A stretch of DNA of 64,000 bases from contig NC_083379.1 in assembly GCF_031755915.1 (NCBI RefSeq), positions 43,904,001 to 43,968,000 on the forward strand. Direction: 5' to 3'. The notes beneath the pieces are model-generated. The model was not told the DNA's origin. It did not search any database and saw only the letters and a program-made list of their open reading frames with translations. Shown one piece after another: positions 36,163-47,677 of this stretch; position 1 is the first letter of the stretch; every line of letters starts with the position of its first letter. This DNA comes from Ziziphus jujuba (Eukaryota > Streptophyta > Magnoliopsida > Rosales > Rhamnaceae). Made by a program: the position numbers and the translations under genes.

Positions 36163-39100
36163 ATGGCACCAAAGAAGAACTTGCGACGTCAACCGAAGAA
36201 GGGAGTTAAGAAGGTGGAAAGTAAGAGATGCGGTGGTAGCACAGCAACACCCGACTCTAAGCGTCGACGTACTACTAGGCAGAAATCCAAATCTGAGACG
36301 GAAAGCACCAAACTTCGAGGGCACGTTCCACTTTCCTCTCCCCCATCTGATATGGTAAGTTTTATATTCATTTATGTTGTTTTGTGCGGTAAATGATAAG
36401 ACATCTGATAGTATTTATTCATGAATGTGAAAACTGAAGAAAAACTTCACCCGATGGCCATCGGTAATTGCCGATAGGCCATCGGGCTTTTTTTTAGTTC
36501 ATGTAGGTTGATTACCGATGGTTTCATCGGTAATTACCACTTGTGCAAAAATGTGAACCCATATGTCTTAAGATTTAGTTGGAAATTATTATTATCAAGT
36601 TAGGGTGGAAAAATAGGGTATGATTAAATCGTTGATGTCAGTTCCATTTATGTAATTCATATTGCAGCCCATCGATGCTCCAAAGGAACGGATGTTGCAG
36701 GATGCCGATATAAATAGAGTTAGGGCACATTCATTCGGGAATCCAATAGAGGCGAACAAAGTAATTACAAGTGTCCTCACAAGTGAGCAGCTAGAAAAGT
36801 ATAGACAAACATGTTTTGGACACTTACTTGACATGAAGAACCTCCGGTTCTCTGGTCAGTTAGTGCATCACCTGCTTTGCAGACAAGTTGTGTCCAACAA
36901 TCCAGAAGTACTGGAGTTTAACTTCGGCGGATCTGCAGTGTGGTTTATGAAGTGGGAATTCGCACTCATTAGTGGGTTAAAGTTTTGTAGGTACCCTTCG
37001 ATGTATGATATGCAAATTTCCAAAGGAAATGAGCTGCGCACGAGGTTGCTAGATGACAGGAGTGACTTGAAACCGCCCGAACTGGAACGACTATTCAAGG
37101 ATACACTTTTTGTGGATGATTGGGATGCTGTTAGAATTGCGTTACTATATTTCTTAGTTCATGGTGTTTCAGGTACGGTAATATATTTAATACATGTAGC
37201 GTTTACTTAAAAATTATATTTAATAACCTATAATTTGTATTTTGTAGGTGTGGGGGTTTGAAGCAATCCCTGATTTTGGTAACCAATTTGCCGACCGATT
37301 GGAAACCCGTTGTTCGAGGATCCTTGGATGGCATACTCCAAGGCAACCGAACCATTTTGCTGTCCATAATTGGTTCTCCTCCAATAGCAATGTAAGGCAA
37401 ATTTTTTTTAGACTACATGGTACGACTACATTCAAGTTACATTACCATAGTCAGTTTCCAAATTTACTTTTTTTTCCTTTCTTCATTGCATGTAGTATGT
37501 TGTGCACTGGAGGTTAGATGCTACCGATGAGGAGAAGACTATGGATTACTGGCGAACAATAGCAGTTGACATACATGAAGTTCGGTACACGTCACCTTCA
37601 ATTGTAGCACCAATAGTTGGCGCTAAAGATGTTGGCGCTAAAGATGTTAGCGCTAAAGATGCGTCCAAAGCTGAAGAGCATTCTAGTGGCCCTCCAAATG
37701 CTAATTTCAGGGTATGCAATTGTTACTTGCACGCAAATTTGTATTTCATATGTTGTACTAATATATGTTGACTTATGTTTTGGATATTGATATTGATTAG
37801 CTTGCTTGCTTGGAGGCAAAATTTGATGAATTAAATAAAGAGATGGCAGCGTTAAGGAAGATGCTTAGTTCTGTTATTGACCAACAAAAGCATCAGGTAT
37901 CATTTAGACAACTTAGTATACTTTACTTTAGTGCTTCAGCATTATTAAATTACATATTGTAATTCAGCAATTATTTGTTGTTAGAGTTTGGGAACTGCAA
38001 AAATAACCATTGTGTTTTGCAGGCCGAGCATCATATGCATAGCCATTCACCGTCATCTTTGGTTAGACCATCATCCCCTGTGGCACCGTCTGTTGGAGAG
38101 CAAGCTGAAGAATTTGATGCACCCATAGACGGTTCCAATGGTAGGAAGGAGGATGATGATTGTACTACACCGTTTGAGCCTATCGTACCTAGAGGACCCT
38201 ATGTGGAGGATTCCTGGGCTTTGTTGCCATATCGGCCTTTGCATTTCGGGTGGGATATCGGTGCTTCAGCTGACAGTCCACATCATGACCAATTAGCTGA
38301 GATTGAGGTGGAAGATCGGACGCATAACGTTGGTGATACAAGCCGATTCGGTCGAGTTTACCACCAGTCACATCACGTCATCTCTCCTTACACCGACCCG
38401 TGTAAAAAGAAGGTCAAATTTAATCTTACTCGACCTATTGATGCATCAAAGGAGAGGGGGTTCGATGAGTGGTATAGGGTGGCACCGAAGGAAGCAACCA
38501 TGTGTACATCTTATATGACGGTGGGAAAGGAATTTTTTGCTGAGCTACTTACCGATGAAGGATGGTTGAATTCTGATGTAAGTTATATGCTTTATGTTCA
38601 TGTAAAATCATTGTGGTCCTACGTTTGGAATGATGTTTTATTTATCACCTCGCACTTGTTACTTATTTCCTTTAATGTGGTTTTGCAGCATATTGACACT
38701 ATTTTGTATTTCATACGAAAAAGGCGGTTTGATAATGAGAAGATGTTCACCAACACCTGTGCCATATTAGACGTGTTATTTTGGGTAAGATGATGGGATG
38801 TTACTGCGTTGCTTAATGTTATATTGATGATATTTTATATTGTATATATTTCATTATTTGGCTGTCATCCGTCAAAGGGCGTTATCCCATATGGAGGGCA
38901 TCTCGTAGCACATATTCATGTGATGCGACCCTTTGTAACTATGTGCATGGGAAGTCACCCAAACCTAGCGTGTCGTGGCGGATATGTGATTATGTAAGTC
39001 CATACATATATTGAAAAAAATTCTCACTAAGTTTCACATTTTGTGGATAATGAGGTTATGTTCTAATTTGCAGGTGTACATCCCTGTCAACAATGGAGGC

Positions 39101-39565
39101 GCGCATTGGTTGGCAGCATGTGTGGACTTGAAGGCCCGACATATTGATTTATACGATCCAAATATGGGAAATAAATATGTCCAGAATAGAGAGTTAAAGA
39201 ATGCGGAATGCCTTACGTATATGCTGCCTTACCTATTGAGGGATGGGGGATATTACGAGAAGAATCCGGACATGCCTCCCACTTTAGATCCATTCACGAT
39301 GACCATGATCAAAGATGCACCCCGCCAAGATAATGGGTATGAATGTGTTGTCATTTCAAACAACTTGTATTGCTGCTGTTTTTTATTGTGGTTACGTGTG
39401 AAAATACACGTGGTTGGTTTTCATTAATGCTAATCATTAATGCTATTCTGCAGGGGTGATTGTGGCGTCTACGTTCTGAAATTTATTGAATACATGAGTA
39501 GTGAGGAGAACCCTTCATTTGGTCCGCAAGACATTATGTTTTTTAGAAAAAAAATATGCTGTTGA
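36163..39565 (+). CDS. Ulp1/C48 SUMO-protease-like gene with DUF1985 domain, carried by the MULE
   Basis: Predicted cysteine protease of the Ulp1 family, which removes SUMO-like modifiers. Exons read: 36163-36354 (basic N-terminus MAPKKNLRRQPKKG), 36668-about 37172 and 37248-37391 (DUF1985: FGHLLDMKNLRFSGQLVHHL, WGFEAIPDFG), 37496-37711, 37801-37896 (short coiled coil), 38023-38577, 38689-38784, a following exon ending near 38995, 39074-39336 and 39454-39565. The catalytic set is present: His in GGAHWLAACVDL (39104), Asp in DLYDPN (39155), Gln in PRQDN and Cys in GDCGVYVLKF (39461). Oddities: the junction 37172/37248 is out of phase with the obvious donor, and the DUF1985 middle part seems missing; no in-phase acceptor is clear for the exon ending near 38995; and an eight-A run (39547-39554) shifts the last codons to an early stop. 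It may be partly decayed. Confidence 0.8.
36446..36536. repeat. Palindromic CCGATGG/CCATCGG motifs in ULP intron 1
   Basis: CCCGATGGCC and GGCCATCGGG form an inverted repeat around a 17-base loop. A second motif follows (ATTACCGATGGTTTCATCGG, then TAATTACC). They resemble the ATTACCGACG...CGTCGGTAAT hairpins of the array at 39825-44570, so the motif family is spread through the element, not only in the array. Confidence 0.7.
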
Positions 39566-39824
39566 TTTGTACTTTAATAAACTTTCAACGTAGATCGTAT
39601 GTTTAATGTTATGACAGTCTATACTAATGTTATACTAATGTTATCTTAATATGCTGAACCTATCTTTACTAATGACAACCGTTGAAAAAAAAAAAGAAAA
39701 AAGAAAAAAAAAACCCTCAGTTGTGGTAAAACTTAAAGCAAAGATGATTATCGATGGTGCATCGATAATTCCCGATTCACCATCGGTAATTACAGAAACG
39801 CTTTTCGTAACCAACAAATAAACC

Positions 39825-41708
39825 CTTGAAAAATTACCGACGGTTTCGTTGGTAATTTCCGAGGGTGTACAGTCCACCACATTTTACCAATTTGTTGGGC
39901 CCCACAAGTCCCATAATGTGTGTTGAATGCAAAAACATGGCAAATAGGGATTCTAAAATTATAATAAGTGGAGAAAATCCCAAAATTTAATAAATGTTAT
40001 CAAATTTTGCAAAAAAATAGGATGACTGTTCACCCTCGATAATTCCCGAGGCAACCGTCGGTAACCACCAAATTCCCTCTGGAATAATTACCGACGGTTT
40101 AGTTGGTAATTCCCGAGGGTGTACAGTCCATCCCATTTTACATGTTTTTTGGGCCCCACAAGTCCCATAACGTGTGTTAATGCAAAAACATACAAAACAG
40201 GGATTCCAATATTGTACTAAGGAGAGAAAATCCCAAAATTTCATAAAAGTGTATCAAATTTTGCAAAAATAGGGTTAACTGTTCACCCTCGATAATTCCC
40301 GAGGAAATCGTCGGTAAACTACAAATGCACTCTGGAAAAATAACCGACGGTTTCGTCAGTAATTCCCGAGGATGTACAATCCATAAAATTGTACCAATTT
40401 TTTGGGCCCCACAAGGCCCCTAAGGCGTGTTGAATGCAAAAACATGCAAAATAGGGATTCTATAATTGTACTAAGGAGAGAAAAGCCCAAAATTTAATAA
40501 AAGTGTATCAAATTTTGCAAAAAATAGGATGACTGTTCACCCCTGGTAATTCCCGAGGAAAACGTCGGTAACCACCAAATTCCCTCTAGAAAAATTACCG
40601 ACGGTTTCGTCGGTAATTCCCGAGGGTGTACAGTCCATCACATTTTACTTGTTTTTTGGGCCCCACAAGGCCCCTAAGGTGTGTTGAATGCAAAAACATG
40701 CAAAATAGGGATTCTATAATTGTACTAAGGAGAGAAAAGCCCAAAATTTAATAAAAGTGTATCAAATTTTGCAAAAATAGGGTTAACTGTTCACCCTCGG
40801 TAATTCCCGAGGAAATCGTCGGTAAACTACAAATGCCCTCTGGAAACATTACCGACGGTTTCGTCGGTAATTCCCGAGGGTGTACAGTCCATCACATTGT
40901 ACCAATTTTTTGGGCCCCACAAGGCCCCTAAGGTGTGTTGAATGCAAAAACATGCAAAATAAGGATTCTATAATTGTACTAAGGAGAGAAAAGCCCAAAA
41001 TTTAATAAAAGTATATCAAATTTTGCAGAAATAGGGTTAACTGCTCACCCTCGGTAATTCCCGAGGAAATCGTCGGTAAACTACAAATGCCCTCTGGAAA
41101 AATTACCGACGGTTTCGTCGGTAATTCCCGAGGGTGTACAGTCCATCACATTGTACCAATTTTTTGGGCCCCACAAGGCCCTAAGGTGTGTTGAATGCAA
41201 AAACATGCAAAATAGGGATTCTATAATTGTACTAAGGAGAGAAAAGCCCAAAATTTAATAAAAATGTATCAAATTTTGCAAAAAATAGGATGATTGTTCA
41301 CCCTCGGTAATTCCCGAGGAAAACGTCGGTAACCACCAAATTCCCTCTGAAAAAATTACCGACGATTTCGTCGGTAATTCCCGAGGGTGTACAGTCCATC
41401 ACATTTTACTTGTTTTTTGGGCCCCACAAGTCCCATAACGTGTGTTAATGCAAAACCATGCAAAACAGGGATTCTAAAATTGTACTAAGGAAAGAAAATC
41501 CCAAAATTTCATAAAAGTGTCTCAAATTTTGCAAACAAATAGGATAACTGTTCACCCTCAGTAATTCCCGAGGAAAACGTCGGTAACCACCAAATTCCCT
41601 CTGGAAAAATTACCGACGGTTGCGTCTGTAATTCCCAAGGGTGTACAGTCCATCACATATTACAAGTTTTTTGGGCCCCACAAGTCCCATAACGTGTGTT
41701 GAATGCAA
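39825..41708 (+). repeat. Left arm of the inverted 254-bp repeat array (about 8 copies)
   Basis: The word TGTACAGTCC recurs at 39866, 40120, about 40373, 40627, 40881, 41135, about 41388 and 41642, a period of 253-254 bases. Each unit carries the 10-bp stems ATTACCGACG...CGTCGGTAAT, a second palindrome around CTCGGTAATTCCCGAG, and a GGGCCCCAC word. Copies differ by a few percent, more than in the right arm. It is non-coding. It begins 260 bases after the ULP stop codon. Confidence 0.95.
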
Positions 41709-44570
41709 AAAACTTGTAAAATGTGATGGACTATACACCCTCTGGAATTACCGACGCAACTGTCGGTAATTTTCCCAGAGGGCATTTGTAGTTTACCGAC
41801 GATTTCCTCGGGAATTACCGAGGGTGAACAGTCATCCTATTTTTTGCAAAATTTGATACACATTTATTAAATTTTGGGATTTTATCTCCTTAGTACAATT
41901 ATAGAATCCCTATTTTGTATGTTTTTGCATTCAACACACCTTAGGGGCCTTGTGGGGCCCAAAAAATTGGTACAATTTTATGGACTGTACACCTTCAGGA
42001 ATTACCGACGAAACCGTCGGTAATTATTCCAGAGGGAATTTGGTGATTACCGACGGTTTTCTCGGGAAGTACCGAGGGTGAACAGTTATCCTATTTGTTT
42101 GCAAAATTTGAGACACTTTTATGAAATTTTGGGATTTTCTCTCCTTAGTACAATTTTAGAATCCCTGTTTTGCATGGTTTTGCATTAACACACGTTATGG
42201 GACTTGTGGGGCCCAAACAATTGGTAAAATTTTATGGACTGTTCACCCTCGGGAATTACCGACGAAACCGTCGGTAATTATTCCAGAGGGAATTTAGTGG
42301 TTACCGACGGTTTCCTCGGGAATTACCGAGGGTGAACAGACATCCCATTTTTTTGCAAAATTTGATACACATTTATTAAATTTTGGGATTTTCTCCACTT
42401 ATTATAATTTTAGAATCCCTATTTGCCATGTTTTTGCATTCAACACACATTATGGGACTTGTAGGGCCCAACAAATTGGTAAAATGTGATGGACTGTACA
42501 CCATCGGGAATTACCGACGAAACCGTCGGTAATTTTTCCAGAGGGAATTTGGTGGTTACCGACGGTTTACTCGGGAATTACCGAGGGAATACAATCATCC
42601 TATTTTTTTGCAAAATTTGAGACACTTTTATGAAATTTTGGGATTTCTCTCCTTAGTACAATTTTAGAATCCTTGTTTTGTATGTTTTTTCATTAACACA
42701 CGTTATGGGACTTGTGGGGTCCAAAAAACCTGTAAAATGTGATGGTCTGTAAACCCTCGGGAATTATCGACGAAACCGTCGGTAATTTTTCCAGAGGGTA
42801 TTTGTTGATTACCGACGGTTTCCTCGGGAATTACCGAGGGAATACAGTCATCCTATTTTTTTGCAAAATTTGAGACACTTTTATGAAATTTTGGGATTTT
42901 CTCTCCTTAGTACAATTTTAGAATCCCTTTTTTGTATGTTTTTGCATTAACACACGTTATGGGACTTGTGGGGCCCAAAAAACCTGTAAAATGTGATGGT
43001 CTGTACACCCTCGGGAATTACCGACGAAACCGTCGGTAATTTTTCCAGAGGGTATTTGTTGATTACCGACGGTTTCCTCGGGAATTACCGAGGGAATACA
43101 GTCATCCTATTTTTTTGCAAAATTTGAGACACTTTTATGAAATTTTGGGATTTTCTCTCCTTAGTACAATTTTAGAATCCCTTTTTTGTATGTTTTTGCA
43201 TTAACACATGTTATGGGACTTGTGGGGCCCAAAAAACCTGTAAAATGTGATGGTCTGTACACCCTCGGGAATTATCGACGAAACCGTCGGTAATTTTTCC
43301 AGAGGGTATTTGTTGATTACCGACGGTTTCCTCGGGAATTACCGAGGGAATACAGTCATCCTATTTTTTTGCAAAATTTGAGACACTTTTATGAAATTTT
43401 GGGATTTTCTCTCCTTAGTACAATTTTAGAATCCCTTTTTTGTATGTTTTTGCATTAACACACGTTATGGGACTTGTGGGGCCCAAAAAACCTGTAAAAT
43501 GTGATGGTCTGTACACCCTCGGGAATTACCGACGAAACCGTCGGTAATTTTTCCAGAGGGTTTTTGTTGATTACCGACGGTTTCCTCGGGAATTACCGAG
43601 GGAATACAGTCATCCTATTTTTTTGCAAAATTTGAGACACTTTTATGAAATTTTGGGATTTTCTCTCCTTAGTACAATTTTAGAATCCCTTTTTTGTATG
43701 TTTTTGCATTAACACATGTTATGGGACTTGTGGGGCCCAAAAAACCTGTAAAATGTGATGGTCTGTACACCCTCGGGAATTACCGACGAAACCGTCGGTA
43801 ATTGTTCTAGAGGGTATTTGTTGATTACCGACGGTTTCCTCGGGAATTACCGAGGGAATACAGTCATCCTATTTTTTTGCAAAATTTGAGACACTTTTAT
43901 GAAATTTTGGGATTTTCTCTCCTTAGTACAATTTTAGAATCCCTTTTTTGTATGTTTTTGCATTAACACACGTTATGGGACTTGTGGGGCCCAAAAAACC
44001 TGTAAAATGTGATGGTCTGTACACCCTCGGGAATTACCGACGAAACCGTCGGTAATTTTTCCAGAGGGTATTTGTTGATTACCGACGGTTTCCTCGGGAA
44101 TTACCGAGGGAATACAGTCATCCTATTTTTTTGAAAAATTTGAGACACTTTTATGAAATTTTGGGATTTTCTCTCCTTAGTACAATTTTATAATCCCTGT
44201 TTTGCATGGTTTTGCATTAACACACGTTATGGGACTTATGGGGCCCAAAAAATTGGTAAAAGTTTATGGACTGTTCACCCTCGGGAATTACCGACGAAAC
44301 CGTCGGTAATTATTCCAGAGGGAATTTGATGGTTACCGACGGTTTCCTCGGGAATTACCGAGGGTGAACAGTCATCCCATTTTTTTGCAAAATTTGAGAA
44401 CTTTTTAAGCAATTTTGGAATTTTCTCTCCTTAGGATAATTTTAAAATCTATATTTTTCATTTTTTTGCATTCAACACACCTTAGGGGACTTATGGGGCC
44501 CAAAAAATTGGTAAAATGTGATTGCTATAGGGTTTCGATAATTACCGATGAAACCTTCGGTAATTCCTGA
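41709..44570 (-). repeat. Right arm of the inverted 254-bp repeat array (about 12 copies)
   Basis: The same unit as the left arm but reversed. The switch falls inside GAATGCAAAAAACTTGTAAA near 41706-41712 with almost no spacer. The word GGTCTGT recurs at 42744, 42998, 43252, 43506, 43760 and 44014, exactly 254 bases apart, and those copies are nearly identical, which suggests recent amplification. The outer units (41730-42500 and 44270-44570) are more diverged. A transcript through both arms could fold into a hairpin of up to about 1.9 kb. Confidence 0.95.
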
Positions 44571-45032
44571 ATCAAAAACAAATTGAACGTTTTCATTTTT
44601 TAATGCCGTTTGATCACTTACTTTGCCAGAATTTATCATTAATAATGCTACATTTAGCATGTTATTGGTTGGAACACACATGATTGAAGTTGCCGGATGG
44701 AATTGTTGTGAGTCTTTTATGACGGTGTACAAATGTCAATTACCGATGATGCATTGGTCATTACCATTGGGCAGTAATATCATCCATGCAATAGTAAGAA
44801 ACATAGAAACAACTGAACCAAAAACTGAAGACGGAATGATATGTTATCAAAACAATACGACAGATGAATTTGACAATAAAAGAACACATAAAGCCAACGT
44901 CTATTACGCCAAAACACATGTTACGCGGTTGACCAACTAATTGCATTCCTGACTACATTTCATACACACGCATACCACATAACATGGCCTCATTGTCTGA
45001 ATATAGCATCATGCGATTGATGGGCGTCCGTT
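44571..45032. other. Spacer between the array and the transposase 3' end
   Basis: No gene is supported. It holds one more degenerate ATTACCGATG motif near 44740. The small open frames on both strands here show no domain. The transposase terminator and poly(A) signal should lie here; I cannot place them. Confidence 0.5.
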
Positions 45033-47677
45033 TCAGTGGTGCTGTTGGTTGTTAATGTTATCAAAAGGTACAGCGGCGGAGCATGATCGGCTGGTGTGAC
45101 CAACCTGTTTGCACCTCCCGCATCTATATTGATGACCCTCCTCTCCTTGAGATTGAATCCTCTTCTTTCTCGGTCTTCCTGACTGTTTGCCAATTTGAGG
45201 TGGAAGTACAACCTGGTTTATGACATCATCTGGAGCATGCCACTGACATTTATCTCCAAGTGGATATATGGTTTCCGAATATGCATAACGGAGTGAGTCA
45301 ACTGAGTAATGCGCCGAGCAAAGGAAATATGGAGAAATATGTCGATGCTTACATGCTGCAATTGCATGGACACAAGGAAATCCATCAATGTCAAATTCCT
45401 TGCATGAGCACGTCTTATTTTCTAAGTTAACAACTCCAACGAACATGCCATGGCCAACAACTTGAAACTCATATAAGTTCATTGGCATAACACGTAAGCC
45501 TCTGCCATTATTTGAGCGGTCCTGCATGATTTTTTCCAACCAATTAGTAACAGGAGTTTGCATTGCAGCAGCGTTAGTTCGACATTCATACCACCACCTT
45601 TGCAAGACATCACGAATGTGATCTAGTAATGGCAAAACAGGTTTATCCCTAGCATCAATAAGCACAGAGTTCATGCTCTCTGCAATGTTAGTTGTCATTA
45701 TGTTGTATCTATTGCCCGGAAAATGTGATCTAGCCCATTTTGAAGGACTTGCATCCTTGAGATATTGTACAGCTTCAATACTAACCCCTTCTAAAAGCTG
45801 CATGGCCTTATCAAAATCCTCAACAATATATGCTCTAGCTGCATCATTAAAAGTTGATATAATCGCGTTGACATTACCTTTAAACTTCTTAGCACGTAAA
45901 TTTGTACCAAGATGATATGTGCAGTGGCCATGGTGATTATTAGGGAAAACTGTACGTATTGCTTTTGCAATGCTCTTGTGTCTATCCGATATAAAAGCTA
46001 TATTCGGATCATCCCCAAACGCTTCTTTAAAGCTCTCAAAAAACCACGTGTAAGCCGCATCCATCTCCCCAGGGCCTATTCCATAAGCAAGTGGATAAAT
46101 TTGATTGTTCCCATCCAAACATGATGCAATATATAACAAACCTCTATATCTATTCTTCAGTGTAGTTTCATCGACAGCTACGACTCTCTGCATATGCTGG
46201 AACCCTCTAATGCTAGCTCCAAGTGCCATGAAAAAATATAAAAATATAAAAATCTGTTTTGATCATCAGTTTCAATTTGAGTAAACGTGCCCGGATTTTT
46301 GCTCTTCAAAACGTGACTCCATAAAGGAAGTTTTGCATATGAATCTTCTGGCGTGCCCCACAAACCCGATAGTGCAACTTCCTTAGCGGCCCATGCTTTG
46401 GTGTAGCTTATGTTTACTCCGTAATTAGAGCGAATGTCATGCACGATATCTCGAGGTTTGTATTGCCTTGAAATCCCATCAAACATTGGCTGGATGATGT
46501 CTCCGATAACTGAACTTGTTGCTTGACGATGATCCCTTTTCATGATATTTAAAGAGCAAATATGCTCATCCTTGAAGGCCCTAATCATGAAGGCCTCTGT
46601 ATTATCACCATGTAGTTTAGTAGCACGCATTCGCCACATGCAATTGTTGTTTGCACATACAACCTCATATCGGACTCTATCTGACTTCTTGACCTTGAAT
46701 TCAAAATTTCTCCTTAGTGCATAAAGACTAATCTTCTTCTGTAGCGCATTCTTACTCGCAAAGATTTGGTTGATTCGAATGATTTCATGGGCATTGACGG
46801 ATGAGAAGCAATGGTTAACCTTAAGTTCAGCCATGGTTGCGGTCGAATCGTGTCGAATGTCCAAATGGTTTTCGGTACAAGGAGAGGCAAGCACATCATC
46901 ATTCACATTATCAATTGGAGTACTACCATAAGGAGACTCACCATGTCGACTATCACCAGCTGAAAGTCCCGAATGTTGGGTCCAACAAGTGTCTCGTAAC
47001 CCATCTTCACTACGATCAGTGTTGACCTCAACCTCAAATTGTTCATCTTGATCATAATCATGTCCACGATATTCATTCATATCATTAATGTCGAAGTGCT
47101 CATTATCATGATCATGTTCCACAGATTGCACATTGTTTTCACAAATTTGATTTTCAGAGAATCTAGGTTGAGTTTCCGGCACATGAAGTTCGGTCGCTGG
47201 GGACTGCATGTCGGCATCAGAGGTACAAGTAGCTATCTCGGGAACTGCAGATAGTGGGGCATTAGTCATAAATCCTAAACTTGTAGGTATCCTATTCACA
47301 ACACATCCAGCAATATTAATACTCTTTGGAACCCTAGATAACACATCAACAATAAGTGGAGATCTGTCTTGAGGTCTGTGTGAACTATACTCTTCTATAA
47401 AACTTTGTAGGTCTTCATCATTTTCCACAACGTACGGCTCACATGACAAACACACATGGTATATGAACTTGAAGATTAATTGATGTTGTGTAGAATCTAC
47501 GTTGAGAGCGTTGTAGACAACATCTTCAAGATCGGTCAACGTACAATTCCTTTTGATACGTATAATCTTCGTTCTTTGACGTTGGTATGTCCAGGTACCT
47601 TCAGAACATACACTCCATGTTCCATCGTAGAACAGTAAAACTGAAATTTGTGACATTGAGCATAAAGAGTTTACCAA
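45033..47677 (-). CDS. mudrA-like: MULE transposase (mudrA-like), two ORFs in -1 relation
   Basis: The DNA transposase of the element. The first ORF (47677-46178) has a PB1-like N-terminus (SVLLFYDGTWSV), an acidic linker, and the Mutator DNA-binding zinc domain (CANNNCMWRMRA ... DEHICSL). The second ORF (46229-45033) has the catalytic triad: Asp20 in VVAVDETTLKN, Asp82 in AFISDRHKSI and Glu184 in TTNIAESMN, with CTYH between. It also has a SWIM zinc finger (CSCKEFDIDGFPCVH) and a C-terminal knuckle CGRCKQVGHTSRSC (CX2CX4HX4C). The ORFs should be one protein. The frame changes by -1 at six T on the minus strand (46231-46236), just before MALGASIRGF. It could be a real mutation, an assembly slip or recoding. 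All key residues are intact. It converges with the ULP gene across the array. Confidence 0.88.

Noticed and set aside
39641..40244. Open frames within the 254-bp repeats
   Set aside because: They are fragments of the repeat unit that are open by chance and are not maintained from copy to copy.
39825..44570. CRISPR-like or centromeric satellite interpretation of the array
   Set aside because: The units are tandem without spacers, in a plant genome, inverted at the centre and confined within one transposon, so neither a CRISPR array nor a centromere.
44472..44946. Open frames between the array and the transposase
   Set aside because: They overlap on opposite strands and include array sequence; no domain.
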